DNA of 64,000 nucleotides, taken from the NCBI RefSeq assembly GCF_027922305.1, contig NZ_BSFK01000016.1, positions 1 through 64,000 on the forward strand, read 5' to 3'. Of this stretch, positions 27,479-35,421 are shown piece by piece. The position numbers and the translations under genes are program-made. Position 1 is the first letter of the stretch. Each line of letters begins with the position of its first letter. This DNA is from Methylopila jiangsuensis (GTDB lineage Bacteria > Pseudomonadota > Alphaproteobacteria > Rhizobiales > Methylopilaceae). The notes beneath the pieces were generated by a model. That model was not told the origin of the DNA. It did not search any database and saw only the letters and a list, made by a program, of their open reading frames with translations.

Positions 27479-28273
27479 ATGCGCATCGATCTCACCGGCA
27501 AGACCGCCGTCGTCACCGGCTCCACCCTCGGCATCGGCCACGCCATCGCCCTCGGGCTTGCGCGCGCCGGCGCGACCGTGGTCGTCAACGGCCGCAGGCC
27601 GGAGGCCGTGGACAAGGCGATCGCAGCCATCGGCGCAGCCGTCCCCGGCGCCACGCTGATCGGCGTCGCCGCCGACCTTGGAGCGGCGGACGGCGCCGCG
27701 GCGCTCCACGCCGCCGTGCCGGAGGCGGACATCCTCGTCAACAATGTGGGGATCTTCGGCCCGCAGGACTTCTTCGACATCCCGGACGCGGAATGGACCC
27801 GCTTCTTCGAGGTCAACGTCATGTCCGGCGTGCGCATGTCGCGGCTCTACGCGCCGGGCATGGTGGAGCGCGGCTGGGGGCGCATCGTGTTCCTGTCGTC
27901 GGAATCCGCGCTGAACATCCCCGCCGACATGATCCATTACGGCTTCACCAAGACCGCGAACCTCGCCGTCTCCCGCGGCCTCGCCAAGCGGCTCGCGGGC
28001 ACGGGCGTCACCGTCAACGCGGTGCTGCCCGGCCCCACGTTGTCGGAAGGGGTGGAGGAGATGCTGCGCGAGGAGGCGGAGAAGACCGGCAAGACGGTGG
28101 AGGAGGCCGCCGTCGCCTTCGTGCGGGAGCACCGCCCCACCTCGCTGATCCAGCGCGCCGCCACCGTCGAGGAGGTGGCGAACATGGTGGTCTACGCCTG
28201 TTCCGAACAGGCCTCCGCCACCACCGGCGCGGCGCTTCGCGTCGACGGCGGCGTGGTCGACGCCCTCGCCTGA
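27479..28273 (+). CDS. Short-chain dehydrogenase/reductase
   Basis: 264 residues with the SDR cofactor motif TGSTLGIG (about 14-21), NNVG, catalytic Ser in LSSES and YGFTK, the Y-x3-K pair. The NGRR after beta-2 suggests preference for NADP(H). Substrate unknown. The ATG at 27479 lies after a short gap from DUF779. Family certain, reaction not. Confidence 0.9.
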   Translation: MRIDLTGKTAVVTGSTLGIGHAIALGLARAGATVVVNGRRPEAVDKAIAAIGAAVPGATLIGVAADLGAADGAAALHAAVPEADILVNNVGIFGPQDFFDIPDAEWTRFFEVNVMSGVRMSRLYAPGMVERGWGRIVFLSSESALNIPADMIHYGFTKTANLAVSRGLAKRLAGTGVTVNAVLPGPTLSEGVEEMLREEAEKTGKTVEEAAVAFVREHRPTSLIQRAATVEEVANMVVYACSEQASATTGAALRVDGGVVDALA

Positions 28274-28433
28274 CAGGGGACCCGGCCAGGTCGCCCTTCT
28301 CCGGGCGACGTCGTGCTCTGACGCAAGGTCGCGGGGGCGTGAAACGGGCTCGCGCCGCGCGGGCCGGGTGGATTACAACGGGCGTCCCCGCCTCGGCGCG
28401 CCGGAGCGGGAACCGTTCTTTCAGGAGACGCCC

Positions 28434-29036
28434 GTGACCGGCCCCCATCGCTCCCCGCTCGACGACGACGCGCTCGACACGCTGTTCCGCGCCGCGCGCA
28501 GCCACAACAGCTTCAAGCCGGAGCCGGTGTCCGAGGTGACGCTCCGGGCGCTGTTCGAGCTGGTGAAGATGGGCCCCACCAGCGCCAACGGCCTGCCCGG
28601 CCGCTTCCTGTTCGTGACCTCGCCGGAAGGCAAGGCCAAGCTGCTGCCGACGCTGTCGGACTCGAACCGCGCCAAGACCGCCTCGGCTCCGGTGACGGTG
28701 ATCGTGGCCCACGACCTGCGCTGGATCGACCACCTGCCGCGCTTCTTCCCCCATGCGGACGCCAAGTCCTGGTACGAGGGCAACGACGCCGCGATCGAGG
28801 GCGCCGCGAAGCTGAACGGCTCGCTCATGGGCGGCTATCTCATCCTCGCCGCCCGGGCGCTCGGCCTCGACGCCGGCCCGATGGCGGGCTTCGACGCCAA
28901 GGCGGTGGACGAGGCCTTCCTCGCCGGCACGACCTGGAAGTCGAGCTTCCTCGTCAATCTAGGCTACGGCGACGGCGCGAACCTGTTTGAGCGTCTGCCC
29001 CGGCCGGAGTTCGACGAGTTCTGCCGCATCGTCTGA
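28434..29036 (+). CDS. Nitroreductase-family protein, RutE/malonic semialdehyde reductase-like
   Basis: 200 residues of the flavin nitroreductase fold, matching RutE along its length: [39 protein letters not shown] and the ending FLVNLGYGD. RutE reduces malonic semialdehyde to 3-hydroxypropionate in pyrimidine breakdown. No other rut genes are nearby, so it may serve another source of reactive semialdehydes. The GTG at 28434 follows AGGAGA. Confidence 0.88.
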   Translation: MTGPHRSPLDDDALDTLFRAARSHNSFKPEPVSEVTLRALFELVKMGPTSANGLPGRFLFVTSPEGKAKLLPTLSDSNRAKTASAPVTVIVAHDLRWIDHLPRFFPHADAKSWYEGNDAAIEGAAKLNGSLMGGYLILAARALGLDAGPMAGFDAKAVDEAFLAGTTWKSSFLVNLGYGDGANLFERLPRPEFDEFCRIV

Positions 29037-29043
29037 TCGGGCC

Positions 29044-29715
29044 ATGCGCATTCTCGTCCTCGACACGGCGCTCGGCGCCGCGACCGCGGCGGTGGTCGCG
29101 GTCGACGGCTCCGCGCGGCCCGCAGCGCGGTCGGAGACGATGGCGCGCGGCCACGCCGAGGCGCTGATGCCGCTTGTGCGCGACGTCCTGCGCGAGGCCG
29201 GCGGGCTCGGCGCCGTCGATCGCATCGCGGTGACGGTTGGGCCCGGCAGCTTCACGGGCCTTCGGGTCGGGCTCGCCTGCGCGCGGGCGCTTGGGCTGGC
29301 CTGGGGGATTCCCGTGGTCGGCGTCTCGACGCTTCAGGCGCTGGCCGCGCCCGCGCTCGAGGCCGCGACGGAGCCGGTGGCGGCGGCGATCGACGCCCGC
29401 CACGGCCGGGTGTTCTTCCAGGCCTTCCGCCCGGACGGCGAGGCGCTGGCGCCGGCGCGCCTGCTCGCCGCCGAGGACGCCGCCGGCGCTCTCTGCGACG
29501 GCCCGGCGCAGGTCGTGGGCTCGGGCGCGGATGCGGTGATCGCGGCGGGCCACGGCCGGCTCCGCAAGGCGGACGGCCCGCACCACGCGCCGGCCCCGAT
29601 CCGGCTGGCGAGCCTCGGGGCGGCGTGCGATCCTGACCGGGCGCCGCCGCGGCCGCTCTACCTCAAGGCCGCGGACGCGCATCCGCAGACGTCGGGACGC
29701 ATCGCGCGGCGGTGA
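29044..29715 (+). CDS. tsaB: tRNA threonylcarbamoyladenosine biosynthesis protein TsaB
   Basis: 223 residues of the ASKHA fold with ILVLDTA at the start, the conserved VGPGSFTGLRVGL and IDARHGRVFF. TsaB is the scaffold partner of TsaD in making t6A37 of tRNAs that read ANN codons. The order tsaB-rimI-fur is common in alphaproteobacteria. The stop overlaps an in-frame GTG of rimI, indicating a shared transcript. Confidence 0.94.
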   Translation: MRILVLDTALGAATAAVVAVDGSARPAARSETMARGHAEALMPLVRDVLREAGGLGAVDRIAVTVGPGSFTGLRVGLACARALGLAWGIPVVGVSTLQALAAPALEAATEPVAAAIDARHGRVFFQAFRPDGEALAPARLLAAEDAAGALCDGPAQVVGSGADAVIAAGHGRLRKADGPHHAPAPIRLASLGAACDPDRAPPRPLYLKAADAHPQTSGRIARR

Positions 29716-29741
29716 CGCGAGGCCAACGGGAGGACCGGGGC

Positions 29742-30266
29742 GTGAACGCCCCGTGGCGGACGGACATGCTCTGGCTCTGGTACTGGGACGCGCTCCTCGG
29801 ACGCGCGCCACACTGGGCGGTGACGACGGCGGACGCCGGCGACGCCGACGAACTGGCCGCGATCCACGCCGCGAGCTTCGCCCGCGGCTGGAGCGTGGAG
29901 GAAATGGAATCGCTGCTGCGCGACCGGGCGGTGGTGGCCTCGGCGCTCTACCGCGAAGGAAGATCGAAGCCGAAGGGCTTCGCTTTGTCCCGCATCGCCG
30001 CCGACGAAGCTGAGGTGCTGTCGGTGGCGGTCATCGAGCGCCGCCGCGGGCAAGGCGGCGGCAAGGCGCTGTTCGGCCGCCATCTCGGCCAGCTCGCGGC
30101 CGCCGGCGCGCGCCGGGTGGCGCTGGAGGTGGACGAGGACAACGCCGCCGCGATCCGGCTCTATGAGGGTTTCGGCTTCCGCCGGGTCGGGCGGCGCGCC
30201 GCCTATTACCAGCGCGCCGACGGCGGCCGCGCCTCGGCGCTGGTGCTCGCGCTCGACATGGCGTGA
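29742..30266 (+). CDS. rimI: Ribosomal-protein-S18-alanine N-acetyltransferase RimI
   Basis: GNAT acetyltransferase of 174 residues with the acetyl-CoA loop RRRGQGGGKALF and the ending NAAAIRLYEGFGFRRVGRRAAYY, as in RimI. It acetylates the N-terminal Ala of S18. I chose the GTG at 29742 because GGGAGGA lies just upstream; a GTG at 29712 (overlapping the tsaB stop) and an ATG at 29766 are alternatives. It is second in the tsaB-rimI-fur set. Confidence 0.88.
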   Translation: MNAPWRTDMLWLWYWDALLGRAPHWAVTTADAGDADELAAIHAASFARGWSVEEMESLLRDRAVVASALYREGRSKPKGFALSRIAADEAEVLSVAVIERRRGQGGGKALFGRHLGQLAAAGARRVALEVDEDNAAAIRLYEGFGFRRVGRRAAYYQRADGGRASALVLALDMA

Positions 30267-30368
30267 GCGCCCCGCCGTCCGAGGTTTGATCCGGCCCACG
30301 TTTACGGCTCGCCCCGGCGCTCCTATAAGCTCCCGAACACCCCCGCCCGCGCAAGGGAGGCGGCCGCC

Positions 30369-30806
30369 ATGGCCACGACAGCGCTCAAGACCGAAACGAT
30401 CGAGCGGCTCTGCGCCTCCAAGGGCATGCGCATGACCGAGCAGCGCCGCACCATCGCGCGCGTGATCGAAGGCGCCGAGGATCACCCGGACGTGGAGGAG
30501 CTCTACCGCCGCGCCTCGGCGCTGGACCCGCGCATCTCCATCTCCACCGTCTACCGCACGGTGAAGCTGTTCGAGGACGCCGGCGTGATCGCCCGGGTGG
30601 ACTTCCGCGACGGCCGCTCCCGCTACGAACCGGCGCCGGACGAGCACCACGACCACCTGATCGACCTGCGCTCGGGCAAGGTGGTGGAGTTCCGCAACGA
30701 GGAGATCGAGGCGCTGCAGGCGGAGATCGCCCGTAGGCTTGGCTACCGGCTGGTGGACCACCGGCTGGAGCTCTACGCCGTGCCGCTCGACGACCGCGAG
30801 GACTGA
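30369..30806 (+). CDS. Fur/Mur family metal-responsive repressor
   Basis: 145 residues: winged helix (about 10-80, with ISISTVYRTVKLFEDAG) and a dimerisation domain with the metal ligands H93, H94 and H96 in EHHDHLI. The CxxC zinc pairs of many Fur proteins are missing. In Rhizobiales the Fur homologue next to rimI often acts as Mur, a manganese-responsive repressor of Mn import, while Irr and RirA govern iron; which metal applies here is not shown. AAGGGAGG precedes the ATG. Confidence 0.92.
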   Translation: MATTALKTETIERLCASKGMRMTEQRRTIARVIEGAEDHPDVEELYRRASALDPRISISTVYRTVKLFEDAGVIARVDFRDGRSRYEPAPDEHHDHLIDLRSGKVVEFRNEEIEALQAEIARRLGYRLVDHRLELYAVPLDDRED

Positions 30807-30812
30807 CCCCCC

Positions 30813-31607
30813 TTGCCGCTCCGTTCCGTTCGCGCAGGCCTCGCCGTGGGGGCGCTCGCCGCCGCGACCCTCGTCGGCCTGCCGATCCAGCATGTGGCGC
30901 TGAAGCTCGGCAGCCCCGCCGCCCGGCGCATCCCGGTGCTGTTCCACCGCTTCGCGCTCGGGGCCATCGGCGTCCGGCGCCGGGTGGTGGGCGTTCCGGG
31001 AGAGGCGCGGCCGCTGCTGATCGCCGCCAACCACGCCTCCTGGCTCGACATCGTGGTTCTGGGCGCCACCGCCCCGGTCTCCTTCGTCGCCAAGTCCGAG
31101 ATCGCGTCCTGGCCGCTGTTCGGCACCTTCGCCCGGCTGCAGCGCTCGATCTTCGTGGACCGCCAGCGGCGCGGGGCCACCGGCGCCGTGAGCCGCGAGA
31201 TGAGCGAGCGGCTGGTGGCGGGCGATCCGATCGTGCTGTTCGCGGAAGGCACCTCTAACGACGGGGTGCGCCTGCTGCCGTTCCGCTCGGCCCTGATCGG
31301 CGCGGCCCGCGCGGCCATCGTCTCCGGCGGCGGCGAGGAGGCCTTCGTGCAGCCGGTCTCCATCGCCTACACCCACCGCAACGGCCTGCCGCTCGGCCGC
31401 CGGGGCCGGCAGGACGTGGCCTGGTACGGCGACCTCGACATCCTGCCGCACATGTGGGCGATCCTGCGGGGCGGCGCGATCGACGTCACCGTCAGCTTCG
31501 GCGCCCCGATCCGGGTGGACGCCGCCACCGACCGCAAGGCGGTGGCCCGCTCCGCCGAGGCCGAGGTGCGGCGCATGACCGCCGCCGCGCTCCGGGGCGA
31601 GGTCTAG
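30813..31607 (+). CDS. plsC: 1-acyl-sn-glycerol-3-phosphate acyltransferase
   Basis: 264 residues with an N-terminal membrane segment and the PlsC motifs NHASWLD (H-x4-D) and FAEGTSNDG, which hold the catalytic and glycerophosphate-binding residues. It adds the second acyl chain to give phosphatidic acid at the inner membrane. The TTG start lies seven bases after the fur stop, suggesting co-transcription. An ornithine-lipid acyltransferase is possible for this family in Rhizobiales. Confidence 0.88.
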   Translation: MPLRSVRAGLAVGALAAATLVGLPIQHVALKLGSPAARRIPVLFHRFALGAIGVRRRVVGVPGEARPLLIAANHASWLDIVVLGATAPVSFVAKSEIASWPLFGTFARLQRSIFVDRQRRGATGAVSREMSERLVAGDPIVLFAEGTSNDGVRLLPFRSALIGAARAAIVSGGGEEAFVQPVSIAYTHRNGLPLGRRGRQDVAWYGDLDILPHMWAILRGGAIDVTVSFGAPIRVDAATDRKAVARSAEAEVRRMTAAALRGEV

Positions 31608-31608
31608 G

Positions 31609-32271
31609 TCAGCGCCCGAGCGCCGCGTCGATCAGCTTGAGCGCGTCGGCGCTCGCCCACTCCGCCGGGCCGGGAAGGAAGCCGATCTCGCAGCCGGCGC
31701 GGTCGAGGATCAGGGTGGTCGGCATGCCCGAGCCGCGGCCGACGGCGCGCAGATCCCGGAACAGCTTGTTGGTGGGGTCGGCGTAGAAGGCGAGGTTCCG
31801 CGACCCGATCTCCTTCAGGAACGCCTTGGGCTTGTCGGTCCCGCCGAAATCCAGCGACACGGCGACCACCTCGAACTCCGCGCCGCCGCGCTCCGCCTCG
31901 AGCTGGTCCAGCGCCGGCATCTCCTTGCGGCAGGGCGCGCACCAGGTGGCCCAGAGATTCAGCAGCGTCACCTTGCCTCTGAACCGGTCGAGCCCGGTCG
32001 CGGCGCCGGCGGCGTCCTGGAACGTGAGCGGCGGCAGCGGGCGCGGCGCGGACGGGACCACCACCCCCGCCACCTCGCCGCGGGCGGCCTTCGCCATGGC
32101 GGCGAGCGTCTCGGACGAGGCGGCGCAGGCGGCTTGGGCCTTGTCGCCGCCGCCGATCCCGTATAGGGCGAGCGCGGCGAGCCCCGCGACGGCGGCCGCG
32201 CCGAGCAGGCCCCTGCGGACCCAGGGCCTCCCCAAGAGGCTGTGGCTCTGTCGGACCGTGGGCTCTGGCAT
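31609..32271 (-). CDS. tlpA: Thiol:disulfide interchange protein TlpA
   Basis: 220 residues with an N-terminal membrane anchor (about 20-38) and a periplasmic thioredoxin fold with WCAPC (C111, C114) and cis-Pro in GMPTT. TlpA in Bradyrhizobium reduces proteins of the cytochrome oxidase CuA assembly line. It faces argH, the same divergent pair as in Bradyrhizobium. It ends two bases from the convergent plsC stop. Confidence 0.92.
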   Translation of the reverse strand: MPEPTVRQSHSLLGRPWVRRGLLGAAAVAGLAALALYGIGGGDKAQAACAASSETLAAMAKAARGEVAGVVVPSAPRPLPPLTFQDAAGAATGLDRFRGKVTLLNLWATWCAPCRKEMPALDQLEAERGGAEFEVVAVSLDFGGTDKPKAFLKEIGSRNLAFYADPTNKLFRDLRAVGRGSGMPTTLILDRAGCEIGFLPGPAEWASADALKLIDAALGR

Positions 32272-32330
32272 GCTTGTTCGACCTCGATGAACGCGCCCGC
32301 GCGGGCGCCGCGCGACGGGACCTTTATCAG

Positions 32331-33749
32331 ATGAGCAACTCGATGTGGGGCGGCCGGTTCTCCGAAAAGCCGGACGCCGTCCTCGAAGCGATCAACGCCT
32401 CGATCGACTTCGACCGCCGCTTCTACGCCCAGGACATCCGCGGCTCCAAGGTCCACATCGCCATGCTCGCCGCCACCGGCATCGTGGCGCGGGAGGACGC
32501 CGCGGCGATCTTCAAGGGTCTGAACCAGGTTCTGGCCGAGATCGAGGAGGGCCGCTTCACCTTCTCGCGCGCGCTGGAGGACATCCACCTCAACGTGGAG
32601 AACCGGCTGACGGAGATCGTCGGCCCCGCCGCCGGCCGGCTGCACACCGCGCGCTCCCGCAACGATCAGGTGGCGACCGACTTCCGCATGTTCGTGCGCG
32701 ACGCGCTGGACGGGCTGGACCGCAGCCTGCACGGGCTGCAGCAGGCGCTGGTCAGCCGCGCCGCCCCCAACGCCGGCACGGTGATGCCGGGCTTCACCCA
32801 TCTGCAGAGCGCCCAGCCGGTGACCTTCGGCCACCACCTGCTCGCCTATGTGGAGATGATCGGGCGCGACCGCGGCCGCCTCGCCGACGCCCGCCGCCGG
32901 CTCAACGAATGCCCGCTCGGCGCCGCGGCCCTCGCCGGCACCTCGTTCCCCATCGACCGGGAGATGACCGCGCGCGGCCTCGGCTTCGACCGCCCGACCG
33001 CCAACTCCATCGACAGCGTGTCGGACCGGGACTTCGTGCTGGAGACCCTGTCCTTCGCCGCCATCTGCGCCGGCCATCTCTCCCGCTTCGCGGAGGAGAT
33101 CGTGCTGTGGTCGACCCCGCAGTTCAATTTCATCCGCCTGTCGGACCGCTTCTCCACCGGCTCCTCCATCATGCCCCAGAAGCGCAACCCGGACGCCGCC
33201 GAACTGGTGCGCGGCAAGACCGGGCGCGTCATCGGCGCGCTGGTGGCGCTGCTGACGGTGATGAAGGGCCTGCCGCTCGCCTATTCCAAGGACATGCAGG
33301 AGGACAAGGAGGGGCTGTTCGACGCGCTCGACACGCTCGACCTGAACATCGCCGCCACCACCGGCATGGTGCTCGACATGACGGTGAACGCCCGCACCAT
33401 GGCCAACGCCGCCGGCGCCGGCTACGCCACCGCCACCGACCTCGCCGACTGGCTGGTCCGGGTGCTCGGCCTGCCGTTCCGCGAGGCGCATCACGTCACC
33501 GGCCGCATCGTGGCGGTGGCGGCGGAGAAGAAGCTGCCGCTGGAGCGGCTGGCGCTCGCCGACATGCAGGCGGTGGAGCCCCGCATCACCGAGGCGGTGT
33601 CCGAGGTTCTGGGCGTGCGTCGCTCGGTGGCGAGCCGCACCAGTTACGGCGGCGCGGCGCCCGCCAACGTGAAGGCGCAGGCCGTCCGCTGGCGGAAGAG
33701 GCTTGCCAAGGAGGCGCAGGCCTTCGACAACACGCCCACGGACGCCTGA
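32331..33749 (+). CDS. argH: Argininosuccinate lyase
   Basis: 472 residues of the fumarase/aspartase superfamily with MWGGRF at the start, catalytic-region THLQSAQPV and the signature [12 protein letters not shown]. It splits argininosuccinate into arginine and fumarate, the last step of arginine synthesis. The ATG at 32331 ([10 protein letters not shown]) is favoured over one at 32274, which would overlap the tlpA promoter. It leads the argH-lptM-lysA-DUF4175 group. Confidence 0.97.
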   Translation: MSNSMWGGRFSEKPDAVLEAINASIDFDRRFYAQDIRGSKVHIAMLAATGIVAREDAAAIFKGLNQVLAEIEEGRFTFSRALEDIHLNVENRLTEIVGPAAGRLHTARSRNDQVATDFRMFVRDALDGLDRSLHGLQQALVSRAAPNAGTVMPGFTHLQSAQPVTFGHHLLAYVEMIGRDRGRLADARRRLNECPLGAAALAGTSFPIDREMTARGLGFDRPTANSIDSVSDRDFVLETLSFAAICAGHLSRFAEEIVLWSTPQFNFIRLSDRFSTGSSIMPQKRNPDAAELVRGKTGRVIGALVALLTVMKGLPLAYSKDMQEDKEGLFDALDTLDLNIAATTGMVLDMTVNARTMANAAGAGYATATDLADWLVRVLGLPFREAHHVTGRIVAVAAEKKLPLERLALADMQAVEPRITEAVSEVLGVRRSVASRTSYGGAAPANVKAQAVRWRKRLAKEAQAFDNTPTDA

Positions 33750-33785
33750 GCGCGCCTCTCATCCGAGACCCAAGGACCAGACCCC

Positions 33786-33986
33786 GTGTCGAGCCCCGCA
33801 ACCCGCGCCGTCTGCGCCGCCGTCGCCCTCATCGCCGCTCTCGGCCTCGCCGGCTGCGGCCGCAAGGGCCCGCCGGAGCCGCCCCCCGGCGCCCCGACCG
33901 TGAAGGTCACCCGGCCCGACGGCACGGTGGAGGAGAAGCCGGCCAAGCCCGACCGGCCCTTCGTGCTCGACCGTCTCCTGAACTGA
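33786..33986 (+). CDS. lptM: Small lipoprotein, LptM family
   Basis: 66 residues: a signal peptide, lipobox LAGC and directly after it GRKGP, the mark of LptM (formerly YifL), which helps maturation of the LPS translocon LptD/LptE in the outer membrane. The remainder is Pro-rich. It sits between argH and lysA, where this short gene is commonly found in proteobacteria. GTG start at 33786. Confidence 0.85.
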   Translation: MSSPATRAVCAAVALIAALGLAGCGRKGPPEPPPGAPTVKVTRPDGTVEEKPAKPDRPFVLDRLLN

Positions 33987-34020
33987 CGGGCGCGGCCCAG
34001 CGCCCCACCCGGACCGACCC

Positions 34021-35295
34021 ATGCACCATTTCGCCTATGCCGACGGCGCGCTCCGCGCCGAGGACGTGCCCCTCGCCCGCATCGCGGACGAGGTGGGCAC
34101 GCCCGTCTACGTCTATTCCACCGCCACGCTGACCCGGCACGTGCGCGTGTTCCGCGAGGCCTTCGCCGGCGTGGACCACCTCGTCTGCTACGCGCTGAAG
34201 GCGAACTCCAACCAGGCGGTGCTGACCACGCTGGCGCGGCTCGGCGTCGGCATGGACGTGGTGTCCGGCGGGGAACTGCATCGCGCGCTGAAGGCCGGCG
34301 TGCCGGGCGAGCGCATCACATTCTCCGGCGTGGGCAAGACCGCGGCGGAGCTGGCGGCCGGGATCGAGGCCGGCATCCTCGCCTTCAACGTGGAGAGCGA
34401 GCCCGAACTGCGGCTGCTGTCGCAGGTGGCGGCGGACAAGGGCGCGACCGCCCACGTCGCGCTCAGGGTCAACCCGGACGTGGACGCCAGGAGCCACGCC
34501 AAGATCTCCACCGGCTCGTCCGAGACCAAGTTCGGCGTGCCCATCGCCGACGCCCGCCGGGTCTATGCGGAGGCCGCGCGGCTGCCGGGCCTCAAGGTCT
34601 CCGGCGTGGACATGCACATCGGCAGCCAGATCACCGAGCTCGACCCGTTCGACAGCGCCATCGCCCGGCTGGTGTCTTTCGTGGGCGAACTGCGCGCCGA
34701 CGGCCACGCCATCGAGCATGTGGACCTGGGCGGCGGGCTCGGCATTCCCTACCGCGACGACAACGAGCCCCCGCCCCACCCGGACGCCTACGCGGCCGTG
34801 GTCAAGCGCCTGACCGCCGACCTGAAGGCGACGCTGGTGTTCGAGCCCGGCCGGCTCATCGTGGGCAACGCCGGCGTGCTGCTCACCCGCGTGATCTATG
34901 TGAAGCAGGGCGCCGCCAAGACCTTCGTGATCGTGGACGCGGGCATGAACGACCTGATCCGCCCGACGCTCTACGACGCCCATCACGAGATCTGGCCGGT
35001 GGCCGCGCCCGCCCCCGACGCGCCGCGCATCCGCGCCGACGTGGTGGGCCCGGTGTGCGAGACCGGCGACTATCTGGCGCTCGACCGGGAGATGGCGGCG
35101 CCCGAGGCGGGCGATCTGCTGGCGGTGATGTCCGCCGGCGCCTATGGCGCGGTGCAGGCCACCACCTACAACTCCCGCCCGCTCGTGCCCGAAGCGCTGG
35201 TGGACGGCGACCGCTACGCCGTGGTGCGCCCGCGCCCCTCGCTGGACGACCTGATCGCGCTCGACCGCGTGCCGGACTGGCTCGCGAACGGCTGA
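34021..35295 (+). CDS. lysA: Diaminopimelate decarboxylase
   Basis: 424 residues of the fold-III PLP decarboxylase family. The PLP lysine is K60 in CYALKANSN; HIGSQI, GGGLGIPY and the dimer-shared CETGD (about 340) complete the active site. It converts meso-diaminopimelate to lysine. It lies 34 bases after lptM and ends in a hairpin (35296-35317). Confidence 0.97.
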   Translation: MHHFAYADGALRAEDVPLARIADEVGTPVYVYSTATLTRHVRVFREAFAGVDHLVCYALKANSNQAVLTTLARLGVGMDVVSGGELHRALKAGVPGERITFSGVGKTAAELAAGIEAGILAFNVESEPELRLLSQVAADKGATAHVALRVNPDVDARSHAKISTGSSETKFGVPIADARRVYAEAARLPGLKVSGVDMHIGSQITELDPFDSAIARLVSFVGELRADGHAIEHVDLGGGLGIPYRDDNEPPPHPDAYAAVVKRLTADLKATLVFEPGRLIVGNAGVLLTRVIYVKQGAAKTFVIVDAGMNDLIRPTLYDAHHEIWPVAAPAPDAPRIRADVVGPVCETGDYLALDREMAAPEAGDLLAVMSAGAYGAVQATTYNSRPLVPEALVDGDRYAVVRPRPSLDDLIALDRVPDWLANG

Positions 35296-35317
35296 GGCCT
35301 CACGCCGGAGTGAGGCC
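35296..35317 (+). terminator. Weak terminator-like hairpin after lysA
   Basis: GGCCTCAC and GTGAGGCC form an 8-pair stem with loop GCCGGA immediately after the lysA stop. There is no U-run. Confidence 0.4.
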
Positions 35318-35421
35318 GCCTTCCGGTCCCGGGGTAGCGCCTGCGCCGTCCCGTGCTAGTCTCCCCCTTTCAACGCGCGAAACGCCTTGAGGGGAGACGG
35401 GCGCGCACGGGAGACCGGCGT